Assembly: GCF_002443255.2 (NCBI RefSeq)
Contig: NW_019211454.1
Span: forward strand, 28,039,565-28,103,564
Source: Varroa destructor
Taxonomy: Eukaryota > Arthropoda > Arachnida > Mesostigmata > Varroidae
Direction of reading: 5' to 3'
Length of the DNA stretch: 64,000 nt
The translations under genes and the position numbers were made by a program. This document shows positions 11,527-23,290 of the stretch, piece by piece (the stretch's first letter is position 1; each line of letters begins with the position of its first letter). A model generated the notes under the pieces. That model saw only the letters and a program-made list of their open reading frames with translations, ran no database searches and was not told the DNA's origin.

Positions 11527-14500
11527 TTAACCTGATTCTGAGTCAGAGGACTCTTCGCTGCTCGAGCTGCTCGACGAGGACGTGCTGCTGTCGCTGTCAC
11601 TCGAACTACTACTACTGGCGCTGAGCCGAGGCGCGGTACCGCCGCCCACCGCTGCAGGCGCACCCGCCTCCATATTTGACAATTCTAAAATAAGAGAAAA
11701 ACCAGTCGAAACACAAAATGCACGGCTATGAACACACGAAACCACAACCAGCACAAACAGTATGCGAAACAGGATTGCAATTGTATCAGAAAAAAATCTT
11801 TTGATTAGCGGGAGCCAATTTTTCAATAGAATTTGTTCGTTATAGCTCTCTCTCGTCACATTTATTGTAATACGAACCTTTCTTGGCGGCGCCCGCCTTA
11901 TGTGGGGGCTTGTGCGCGGCGTTGCTGTGCGGTTGGCCCACTTGGTTTGTCGCCGCGCCCCCCGCAGCGTTGGCGCCGTGATGCGCCACATTGTTGCTGC
12001 TACTGCATCCCGCTGCGTTGGCGGTCGAAGGTCCGGGGGGCGCTAGCTGTCCACTTACGTCCTGTAACCGCTTTTCTAGCTCTTGTTTTTTATCCTTGAC
12101 CGATTCTTCCTTGCTCTTTCCTGCGATCAGACAGATCGGCAAACGGGAGATAAACATTCCGTTGTGTATCGAATACAAATGGAGCCCGCCGAAAATCCTC
12201 ACACCGTAGCTCTAAATTCGTCTGTATGATGTCGTCGAGATTCGAATGATGCTTGCACGCCTATTACATGTTGAGTGAATATAAGTTTAGCAATAAGATA
12301 CAGTGTTACACAGAATAATAACACAGTGAAAAACTTACGCTTATTAGTCCCGTACGGCTTTCGGGGCTTTTTGGCGTTGTTCTTGGCGAGACACTGGGCA
12401 ACATAGCTTTCGAGCTCTCGTAGAGTCGACGGCTTAAGTGTCTCAAAGTCGATTTCTATCTCATCGGGATTCGAATCCCGCAGCGAGGGTTCACGTGACT
12501 GGATAATGTGTACAACTTTGCCAAGCTTGTCACCTGGTAACTTGTTGATGTCGAGCGATAGCTGGCGCTTTTCGTCGTACGACATTGGTTTAGCGCTGTC
12601 CTCATCCTCGGAGTCGAAAGCGCCGTGACCGGACGTACTTGGCAACTGCGGGTCTTTGCGTGTTCGCTTCTGCTTAGGCGGTCCCAAAGACGAGGAGGCA
12701 GCGGCAGCTGCTGTGCCTCCACGGCCTTCGCCCCGCTTACCTCTACCAGGCTTGCTTGGCGATACGCCCTTGTCACCGCCTTTGCCACCTGCATTATTAT
12801 TGTCTTTAGTAGCTGTACCAGCGCCCTTTCCGCTTTCACGATGGTGCTCCTTCTCAGTTCGATGTTCGCGATGGTGTTCTCTATGCTCACCTCTACTACG
12901 ATCCTTGTTTTTCTTCTTCTTTTTAGACTTACGAGACTGGGCCGCGAGTGAGCTAATTTGTTCAGTAATTCGGCGTAGCTGTTCTTGCAATGACTGCAGT
13001 TTGCGTTCACGTTCCGCCTCGCTATCATCAGCTGAATCATCGCTATCGTCGCTGTTTGCCGCGTCTGAGTCGGACGCGTCACCGCCGCCGCCAGCTCCGG
13101 GGCCACCTGTCGTCGCCGGCGCAGGCGGCCCTTGCGTTGGTCGTGCTGCAGTCGTTGGTTCCGAGTCGCTCGCGTCCGGTGACATTTGGTCGCTGACTGC
13201 CGTTGGTTCAGGCTCGTCAGGCATCCGCGCCATTTTAGCTTCAAACACATCCTGCAGACGTCGTGCCATCTTGACCACCTCGTGGTCGGCCGGGTTATAT
13301 TTGTAACAGTTGGTAAATACGAGCCGGACATCGTTGGCGAACTCGTCGGGGGTACGATACTCTCGTCGCTCCATCTTCAACTTGACCGTACCGAGATCCA
13401 TCGGCTGCTTAATTATTTCGTAGTAGTCGTGCAAGCCAAGACCTTCGACGTCGACGGCTTTATAGAATGGCCACGCGTACGTTGAATGCTTCTTAGCAAA
13501 GAGTTCTTTAATCACCGAATTACAATACTTCAGCTGCTCCGTCATTTTCACCCGCTTCGCTTTACTATGTTGCTGCGCCTGGTCAGGCAGGTCCTTTGAG
13601 GGCTTCTTGATGGGCCGGCCGCTCTCGCGCCGCGTTGAGATCTTCTTCGAATCGCCACCGCCACCGCCAGCACTGCTATTCCCAACGAGTGGGGTACCAC
13701 TCGCGGGCGTATACAGCTCACCGGGCGCCTGAGTCGGCGTCGTCGTATCAGCTTTCCGCTTAACACCCTTCTTGGCCTTGTTCGGCATCACTCCCACATC
13801 AGGGATCGTCGGAGGCGTTGTGTGCACCGGGACGGCTCCCGGTAGCATTGAGGGGTCTGTCGCACCCGGAGCTGCAATAGGTGCTAGCGGAACGATTGTT
13901 TTGGTGTCATTCAGCACCGTTTGTGACACTGGGGGCGCGGCGGGGGCCACCGGCTCCGGAGGAAGCACCGTCGGGTCCGCCGCAGGTTGTGCGGCAACAG
14001 CTGCCTCGGCCTTGGCCTGAGCTTGTTGCGCTAACAGCGCCCTAGGAACTGGACCAGGCTTCTTTTTTGGCCCTTTCTGACCTTTGACAGGCGGAAGCGC
14101 TAACTCTATTTCCTGTTTCGGCATCTCTGCCAGCTTCTGGAGGAAGAGTTTCTCAAGCGATTGCGCCATTAGTACGACATCCTCGCCCGGCTTATTGTAA
14201 ATATAGCAGTTTGTAAAGAGCGTATTAAAATCATTGATGCATTCTTGAGCATCGTTGTAGTAACAGCTTTCTAGCCTTTTCTTTATTGTGCCCAGATCCA
14301 TCGGCTGTCGAATGATGCGAAAATAGTCGGGCAGATTCAGCCTGATCGTGTCGACGGGACTCTGAAATGGCCATGCAAAGTTATGTTTCCAGACGGCTTT
14401 CATCACATTCTTGAGCATGTACTGCAACTGGTTGGTGTTGCGATGCGGCCGATTGCCGGGTTCCGTCGGCGGGAACACTTGTCCTCGTACCGGGGTCATC

Positions 14501-14808
14501 CACTCGGGTCGGTCCTCACCATCAGGCTCATCGCCACCCCCGCCGCCGGCACCTCCACCACCACCTCGGTCGCCTCCACCGCCGCCAGCGGCGGCGGCTC
14601 CCGCAGCACTGACGCCTCCACCAGCAGTGGCCGTTACAGACGCGCCATTGCCAGGGACCTGGTTGCTGATGGCTAACGGGAGCTGCTGCGGCGGCGCTGG
14701 AGGGGCGCCACTTGCGGCGGCCGCTCCACCGCCGCCTTCGGCGCCCCCACCCGCACCGCCGCCCACCACCACCGCCGCCGCCGGCGTCCCAGACCCTGAC
14801 GACGACAT
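11527..14808 (-). CDS. fs(1)h: BET-family bromodomain protein (fs(1)h / BRD4-like), short isoform
   Basis: Chromatin reader of acetylated histones that acts in transcription and elongation in the nucleus. Three coding exons on the minus strand: 14808-12339, 12120-11878 and 11684-11527, giving 956 aa. An Ala/Gly-rich N-terminus is followed by bromodomain 1 (about residues 124-230, WPF at 146-148, acetyl-lysine-binding Asn205), bromodomain 2 (about 424-531, WPF 446-448, Asn505), an acidic Ser/Asp stretch near 578-596, a basic Lys/His/Arg region near 626-660, and the ET domain (about 738-812). After the first exon the frame continues as KSKEE and a Glu/Lys-rich helix typical of BET proteins. The protein ends in a Ser/Asp/Glu-rich SEED tail. 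The start is the first Met of the long frame. Donors are GC/GTAAGT and AAAG/GTTCGT; acceptors are CGCAG and TTTTAG. Identification is very secure; short-isoform exon ends rest on homology and consensus sites. Confidence 0.93.
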
Positions 14809-14828
14809 GACGACGCTGGTTGAGGTTG

Positions 14829-15029
14829 TCAGGTTGAGGTCAGGGTCTTCCCAGCAGCAGCGTCGTCGTCAGCGACTCCGCTGCCGCCGGCAGCAACTGC
14901 AGCAGCGTGGCTGGCTGGCGGGCGCTGGCTGACGGCACAGGGCAAGTCAATACTCGCCAGCCAAGGCCTTACGCCCCGGCCTATCCTTGTGCTTCTGTAA
15001 TAGGGGATACGAACACATGCAGCACGCAT
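14829..15029 (-). other. Possible upstream ORF in the BET gene 5' leader
   Basis: A 66-codon ATG-started frame on the minus strand ends with TGA 20 bases before the BET start codon. If the transcript starts upstream of 15029, this uORF would be translated first and could damp expression. The peptide has no recognised domain. The transcription start is unknown, so this is only a possibility. Confidence 0.25.
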
Positions 15030-17166
15030 AGAGATAAAGAGAAGATTCTAGGTTAAAAAAGAAAGAACAAAAATAATATAAATCCCCAAAAAACTAGCCC
15101 AAAATTGGATTTGAAGCTGGATTCTATGGTTGCACGCCCAGAAAGGTTTACTCGTGTGTAAACACTTACTACCGAAACAACAATACTATCTTAGCGGGAC
15201 ATATGGGATTGCAAAGACCTTGCACTGCACGCACAGCGTGTTAGTTTATAAGGTTTCTGTCCCGCAAGTTCCGTATGTGGATAAACTTTTGCTAAATTTG
15301 CTACAAAGCAAATATGGGCGAGTGAGTGGTGAACGAATCTGTTGGGCTGGTTACGAATAACCGAAGGAAAGATTAAATGCTTTCTGATATTCTTACGAAT
15401 TTAACGCGTAGCATATCGCATTCAGATACGACTGACGCACCAGATAGAATTGGTTCAAATATCATGGCTAGAGATGGACTGTCTCAATTTGCTAATAGTT
15501 TGCCAATTGTAGGCAAAACGGATAGGTGCCGATAACGGGTGGGGAATAGTTGATGGATTAGTAGGCTTTTAACTCAAACCAATATAAGATAGTAAAATCA
15601 AGACAATATTCTAGAATTTTGCAAGTCTCTTTGGATTTCTGAGAACATTTATGATCACTGTGCCTTCAGTCATGTAACCGTAACGTACCGATTTAGCGGG
15701 AGGTAGCAAGTAGAATTTTTAAACCATTACTGTGCGTACAGATATGTCGTTTAATCGAGAGTGAACCGGCATTTCTGCGGGCGTACAAAACAGCGGCTCT
15801 CAAATAAAGCAAAGAAATGCGCGACACATTTTTAAATCATAACTAACTTTATTCAGAAAAGACTGAAATAAAACTTATGCTGTCGCAGAGGATGTCGTAA
15901 TCAATTTTGTTGGTCACTTGTTTTTACTGCTTGAGCTACCTTTTCAGTATTAGTTAGATGATTACGTAAGATTAACGATTCTATCGTCCCTTCGTAATAT
16001 GTTCAAGTACAACGCCGCCGTTCCGCCTGCATGTTGAAAAATCAATTTTAGTACGCATGAAAGTAATTAATTTTTACTATCGATTTTTCCATCTAATCCA
16101 GCGGGTTGGCCCTAAGAGACAGATATCGTCTCAATTCCGCACCACCTAAGAGAGCATAATAACTGACTTGAAATGCATATACATTTCATCCTAATCATAT
16201 TTTGCTTTAGGTCTCTGATTACCGCGTGCGCTAACTGCCCAAACGTCCATCATAGCTGCAGGCATGCACAGCCATCGCGTTGCCGCCACTGTGCTGCATT
16301 TAAGATCTTATTAGCATCCGAAACCAAATTAGATCAAAGCTGTTCAATTCGGTGATGGCGTCCATCTCAAGGCTTTTTTCGATGCCCTACGGTTTTTCGT
16401 GATTAGGTGTAGTCTTTCATGAGAGTCCGTTCATTTGCAAGATTGATCGTGAGGAAAAATATGCTACACGCACAACATGAAACTGCTAGTCAGTGCGGCT
16501 CTTTTTTGTGAATGGATGGTAATTAATACACGCCGAAATCGTGCCGGTAATCCTGCCAGTCATAACTAATATTTAGCCTTTCATAGGGCAGCATCAGTTG
16601 ATCATCGCGCTAAGCTTTAGAAAACCAGCCAACTTCCGATTAAGCGACCGCTGCCAAACAAGTTGCCCGCCAAAACGCCCATGTCACCATCGTCAGCTGT
16701 TAAAACGTAAATTTTTGAGAGAAGAAACCTCGCAGTAGGACCATCCTCATCATTGTATAACAGCATTCAGGCCGAGCCTAAGCGGCTTGTTGTAGTTGTT
16801 ATTGTTGTCCCGTAGGAACGCTAGACTGGTAAGTTTGGGTCTAGGGACGGACAGAATGCTCCGGGCAATTCTCATATGCTACGGGCAACGAGCAGTACGG
16901 CGCCATCAACAACCTCTATCATACTGCCCAATGGCTCACCCATCACCATAACACAGCACACGAGACGGCCAAAAATGACAACCGACGAGCGTACCTTGAC
17001 CCTTCAAATTCTCGGCGACGTACTAATGCACCCATAGACGCACAACAACGGCCGTATAGAGCAGGCAGCATCAGCAGTAACGGCGGCGGCGATTGCTGCT
17101 GCTGTTGCCTGAGCTAGCCAGACACCTAAGAGATGTGATGGCGGGGGGTTTTTTGGTGATAAACAA

Positions 17167-17184
17167 CACACACACACACACACA
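17167..17184. repeat. (CA)n microsatellite
   Basis: Nine CA units, seen directly. Confidence 0.9.
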
Positions 17185-17376
17185 GAGACACAAACGCTTA
17201 CGCACGCATCTACAAGCGCACATAGGGCAAATCTCAGCCTCGAGTAAACAGCAGTAACCGTAGAAAAATCAATGGGATAACGAATCGTGCCAACGCCGTT
17301 TCTTCTCGCGAGCGAGCGAGTTATTAGTTACCAACTTACGATTCCTATAACGTACAGCATAGACACAGACATGCAT

Positions 17377-17398
17377 ACACACACACACACACACACAC
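17377..17398. repeat. (AC)n microsatellite
   Basis: Eleven AC units followed by an impure CAGA/CACA tail to about 17440. Confidence 0.9.
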
Positions 17399-20300
17399 CC
17401 AGACAGACAGACACATACACACGTACACACAGACACGCACTCATACGCCGCTAGGATACGATCGGGCGACCATCAGTCGATTACGTGGTTTAACCGTCGT
17501 CGTTTACATAGCAATACAATACTATCAGAGTGTTGTTGCCCGAAAAAAGCCAGGAGAAACGGGGCCAGATGATCGGCGCCACACTAGATCACTACTCATC
17601 GGGTGCGATACATGGTACGCTTTAGCTCTAGTGCCATGTTGCCACGGCCGCTGGTTGGTAGACGCCGGCGGGCCGAATGTTAGGACGATTTTTGGCGCCA
17701 TTGGCCAAGTCCATGTCGTTGGCCTTTGGCCGTTGGCCACAGTTCAGCGACATGGCAGGCACACGCAGTGAAACGTTCGCAGTCCATTCTACCGGCGAAC
17801 GGCTATGAAGACACCATCAAAAATATGAGCCCCGTTTATACTGCACCACGACACGGTCGAGACAGACATCACCATCAGCACAGCAGCAAGTGACTCACAC
17901 AGCAGCAGCAGCAGCAAGCAACATAATAACATCTAATACTAAGATTCCTCTGATCGTGGTGCTGATGCTGCTACTATTGCCACAACTCGCTGTTATTTGT
18001 TCGCCCAACAACAGGGACAGCACTGCGTCGCCGCACTCAAACAACACTTAATCCCGCGATTCTTACGTACAGTCCTCAACGCTTTGGACGCTAGGCGATA
18101 CTGCGGTCACGCACAGCACACGCACTTCACGTATTTCCAACGATTTTTTGACGAATTCGGCGATTTTACTTAAACCCGAAGCCGGTGGACGCCAGGCGGC
18201 CGTCCCATCGCTCTTAACACTTAAACTGACCAAAGTCGGCCTGTACGTGCTTGCATACCGTAAGTCAGGGCTCGCAGTTGGCCTGGCGATCCGTTTCGAT
18301 GATGGCGAGTCACTTTTTGCACATGATTTGTCCGGATTTCAGCCGCTAGCACCGTATTTCGCATGGACAGCGTCTAACGGACATTTGGTGGCCCCCACAG
18401 ACGCTCGCAGGCTCGCAGCGGAAGCCATTGCGACGCGCCCATTGGCTAACACAGGGTCATGTGACCGGCGATCGCAACGCCCTCTGCAAAAGATCGGAGT
18501 GGAGGCTGAGCGCTCACCAGGACAGATTAAGCGGCGGGAGAATTCGAATCGCTCTAAATCATAATAATCGAGATTCCGACTTCATAGGAAGAGAACAAGC
18601 GGCTTTACTTCGTAGGATCGATTGTATTGTATATTATGGTATTATACGGTGGTTACTAGAACTGAGCGGATCAGCTTAATGGAGAAGATTCCACCTTGCA
18701 TCGATGATCCGACTTGAGATAATTATAATAAAAAACATAACCATCATAGGTAAAGTTGGTCACAGTAAGTGTACGAGTATGTACTTAAAGGCAAAATGTT
18801 GACATTATCGTCCGTACATGATCAAAATCGAGCCGTCTTGGGTAAAGACCACCGAGCCGGCTGACAGAACGATCCCTGCGACGTTATGACATTGGCGCGT
18901 CAGACAGAGGTTGTACATCTGTTATAACACAGGTCCCTCAAAGCTCCTGTGCATCGTTTACGCATTAGGAAACATTATTCGAGTAAATAGAAGAGTGTAA
19001 AAAAAATAACTATTTAGCCCATATTGTTAGTTATTTGGACGGAGAAAGCAATTTTCTTACTGGACTCGACGCCCGCAGTACTCATGTGCAGTTACTGAAT
19101 GCGTTCATTGTGAGTGTCGACTGATCGGCTGTCCAAAAGTGCTGTGATTGTTTTGGCACCAGTAGTATTTATTTGTATTTCCCAATGTTATAAGTAGACA
19201 AAGAGCTTTTCAATGTAGGTGCGTGCCATAGCTTCAATTTGATTTTGGGATCGATCCAACTTTTTGCGGGTTTTTGACGAATAATAACGTAACCCGTTGC
19301 ATAAGAGAGCTTTTCTCTCAATCTTACCGTTTCCGACCGATAACATTGTGCTTCTTTATCAGCTGATTATAATTATTGCTAATTATTGTTTATATTATTA
19401 TTATTATTATAAAATGCGCGGGTTGGTGGATGCGCGCAATACATGGGCCTTTATGATGGCTATCTGGTATAGATTGTTATATTCTGTTAAAATTAACAAA
19501 ATTACAGTTATATCAGGTATTGGTGTGGGCTGAAAATGATCTAGCACGTATTTATCGACAATAATTGTTATCTTCGTCTTGCTTTATTTTTTATGCAGCT
19601 TCAAGGGTTTTTTTTTTACTAAAAGGGCATTAAATTAAAACTTCGATGAATTAAGGAAATAAAAAGAAATATTGTACAACACGGAATTTTCTATCAAAAA
19701 GTTACCATGTACGTCAAAATAAATTAAAAAAAAAACGCTTACATAAAATGATTCGGCGAGTATAATACGCCGAGCAATAACGTCCTTGAATGTATTGGCT
19801 TTTTAATTTTTGTACTTGATCAAAATCAAAGGGAATTAAAAATTCACTAAAAAGTAAAGCAACATTAAAAAAGGCATATTTGATGTCATCCTAACGAATG
19901 CTCTCGATTTGGGTCTGAGTGGCTATTTAGGCCTATTCTATAGCTTAACAGAACCAGGTCAGTTTTATACTGAAGAGGTTTCAGGCGTGCGAAAATTATA
20001 GTGCGAGGTCCGCGCTTCGTCGAAGGTTACAGACACGACACGAGCAAAAATGGACACCTTAACCACTTTCTTACAATGTCGTTCAGTTGTGCCTTAATTT
20101 TTGCATTTCCTATTTACGGTAAAACATTACGTTAGATTAACTCGTACCATTAGACATTGAAATAAGTTGAGTAGTTGGGAGCGAGCTTCTTTCTTCACTC
20201 GGTATGCTTTTCATCCGCGCGATTTATTACTTCGCCGGACGCCGGATTGAATCATTATCTTGTCTGGATACTTTTGAGTTTTTTGGGCATTCTAAAATAA

Positions 20301-20649
20301 GAAGTTTATTCAAAAAAATGCAGAGCTTATTATCGTTACTAAGGTATAAAAGTACTTATATTTATTTTATTATAATGAATTTTCAAATATCATACAGGCA
20401 TGGCTTATGATTTCACTCTTCGGTGAAAAATCTAACTGGTTTCGTTAATACTGGCCTGACTAAAAAAGTACGCTCTTAAAAACAAAATGTTTACATTTGA
20501 TTGCTAGATATATGTAGCCTGAGGACGAGCTAGTAAATTGCTAATATAACTGCTACGACGCCAAACCTATCACCGATAGTTCGGGAGGACGCTTACAAAC
20601 TCTAAAATAGTCATCGCCCTCATTTCGAAAGGAATGATTTAACTCTGAA

Positions 20650-20946
20650 GTGTCGATCAAATTGCACGCCATATTTCTGTATGCTTTCACAACATTCTAT
20701 GGCACTTCGATCACTGGCCAACTTCAGCAATTGTTCAGTGAGAATAAACATGCAGGGTTCTTCTGTAAATCAGATGTGGAAAATGCTGCTTGTTTATTTG
20801 TTGAATCAAAATTCTCCTTAAAAAATATGGTCAAGAAATTATGCTGTGGAGATTGTAGGATCACCGCGCTGGCCGACAAGATCCTTCGCTTACTTCATAC
20901 CCTACACAAGTGTAAAGAAGTAAAAAGGCGGAGGATTAAAGTATGA
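20650..20946 (+). other. Unidentified open frame of 98 codons
   Basis: This frame begins at GTG rather than ATG; its first in-frame Met is internal, near residue 60. The translation is Lys/Leu/Cys-rich with a basic tail (KEVKRRRIKV), of more natural composition than the surrounding AT-rich shadows. It might be an exon of an unseen gene or an old transposon fragment. No family was recognised and no splice sites were worked out. Confidence 0.15.
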
Positions 20947-23234
20947 AATTAACATAGGGAAATCATTGACTGTAACCTCAAAGCATGCAAGCAATATTTT
21001 TGAGTGAAACAAACGTGCTCTCGTTGACTTGGGCTATCAGAGTTCCGTTTGTCTGTTGGCCATGTATCCGGTATTTTTGATAAGGCCGCGGTTTGTACTA
21101 CTATATAGCGCTATTAAATCGCACACCGTTCGATTTAATGGCGTTTAACGCCGATCGGTGTTAAAACGAACTACCATAAAGTTTCAAGTCTGGTAGTGCT
21201 TTAGACGGACAGTTTCCAGCACGACACGAAATGTGCCTACGCCCGGTATCGAGGTTAAAAGCGCATGTTTTTGTATTTATTAGCAAACATTACGGGTATG
21301 ACACACTTCAATAGACAACGTCCCACGAACGAAATGGGATTTCCGAATAGGCTGTTCTATATGCTGGGAAGCATGCTCATTTTGGGTAAATTTACTTACG
21401 AGCATTCATCATTATCATTGAACTTTCGGATGATAGTGAAATATCAAATGGCCAAAGATGTAGAAACCAACAGCATTAGATGAGCATTTTATATCTTCAC
21501 ACTAATCCAATATTGCTGAATTCACTTCGACTACATACTATGTTCGTCTATTGCAAACGAATTTAGTTCGATGGGCATTGAAGTTAAATAACTTTTGAAC
21601 CACTAGCCGACTACTACAAGACGAAATTCGATTTGTGAATATTCAAATGTTCTACTTTTGAATAAAAGCCGGTTGAGTTTACTCCAAGAAAGATGAGTTA
21701 GAAAGAAAGGAGTCTTTTTACTCTGAGGACCAACTGCCAACGGTCAAGCCTCAAAGGTTACAGCGCTGCGAAAATGAATTGAAGATTGATAAGGATGTTA
21801 GGCAAAAAGGTCTTCAGCGAAGGCGCGAATGGTACAAACGCTTTACAAACAGAGGATGGAGCGTTGAAAACTAACGAGGAAACAACCAGATGTTGGGACC
21901 CGGAAATCAAGAACGGATCGCCGTTATCGAAAACGCATTTCACCCATTCAGAGCAGGGAATCTAAGGGCTCTTTTGGCCAAAACTGGCATTTTACAAGTA
22001 ACGTGTTACTGAAGACGCGGAAACTAAATAAAAAATTGAATCCTGAGAGTTGACTCCGGAGGAGTTGGAAATTTGTGCGTTGTATTCCACGCAAAATATG
22101 CGGAACAGTAGTCCGTAAAAAAGCCGCCTGGAGCTTACGGTGGTTATAAACAAAGCGTCGTTCAACATTAACCGCCAGCCGGACGTCGCTTCGAGAAGAA
22201 ATCGAATTCGGTGGCAATGTCGAGTGAGTTCGAAGTAAACCTCAGGGGCATCTGCTAACGAGTAATTTTAAATGTTTAGTTAGACACTCGTCAAAAATTA
22301 AACAGTACATGCAGCTCGTTATCTCGACTCCTTCAAAATATTCATGGACCGTTGGAATGGCAATCGACAGTATGTTGCAGTTCGGTTACTTAATGACAGC
22401 GCCAGCCCTCATCGCCATGCCTCAGTAACTTGCTGGAATGAACAAAAGTATATCCAGCACTGGTTTCGACCCGTTTACTCTGTCGAATCAGTGTGATTAC
22501 GGAGCCTTTCATGCTTCAAAAGGGGCATGTTATGGTTAAGTATACCCCATTACTGCTGTACTTCGGGAAATCATAGGTGGGTTATAGATGGGAACGCGAA
22601 CATCGTATAATCATAGGCATGTGGCTGTCCAGAAATTGTTAGACCGTTGAAAAAAGTGTGTAAAAAATAAAGCATCCCTAACACATGTTAGGTCAAATCA
22701 TCATTCTAGCCTGGCTAGTTCAAAAATCATTCAATTTCAAAATCTGCCGGATTCGCTAATAGCAGCCTAATATTTTGCAGTAATATCTACATATTAACCT
22801 ATTGGAAAATGCACTGAGAAAGGTGTTCTGTAGCACAATCACCACTGACAACTGTGGTAGATCACACAGGTAAAATATCCAGGGACGATAAAATAAGTCG
22901 AATCTGTGACGGAAGCAATGGAGGGAGGTGGCGAAAAAAGGCGTATGGCGACGAAGAAAGGTACAAGGATAGCAATCTCTTGTCATTAATTATATATCTA
23001 TGAATGTACGTTTTGGTAACACGTCAACGTCAACCACCTATATAATCTAAGTGTGTATCCGAAAATGTGCCGTTCGGATTGGCATGTACCTCATGGGAGT
23101 GTAATTTAATTCCAATGATTTCGAATACTGATGTTGCCCTAATTGATTTCGCACATTATTTGCGTTCCAGATACACACTACGCTACTCTATATATTAATT
23201 AACTACTCTATATATTAATATGCTATATAAATAG

Positions 23235-23290
23235 TTCCATTACAAACACACACACGCATATATATCTGTGTGTATGTATTTGTAATGGAA
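23235..23290. repeat. Imperfect inverted repeat / hairpin
   Basis: Outer arms TTCCATTACAAA and TTTGTAATGGAA are perfectly complementary over 12 bases. The inner part pairs CA-rich with TG-rich sequence imperfectly around a TA-rich centre. It could be a small foldback element or simply an expanded CA/TG palindrome. Confidence 0.6.

Larger units (their letters stand above)
15030..18700. other. 5' flank of the BET gene, no supported gene
   Basis: No recognised coding sequence. The part from about 16.6 to 18.5 kb is GC-richer than its surroundings and holds CA repeats (17167-17184, 17377-17398) and CAG runs near 17900. It probably carries promoter and leader sequence of the minus-strand BET gene (inference). 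A 138-codon open frame at 18148-18564 has no recognisable features and is not called. Confidence 0.4.

Noticed and set aside
12656..13306. 216-codon plus-strand open frame
   Set aside because: Antisense shadow of the BET bromodomain and basic region; the minus strand is clearly the coding one.
18148..18564. 138-codon plus-strand open frame in the GC-rich flank
   Set aside because: No recognised motif and no splice or start support; probably a by-product of higher GC in the BET 5' region.
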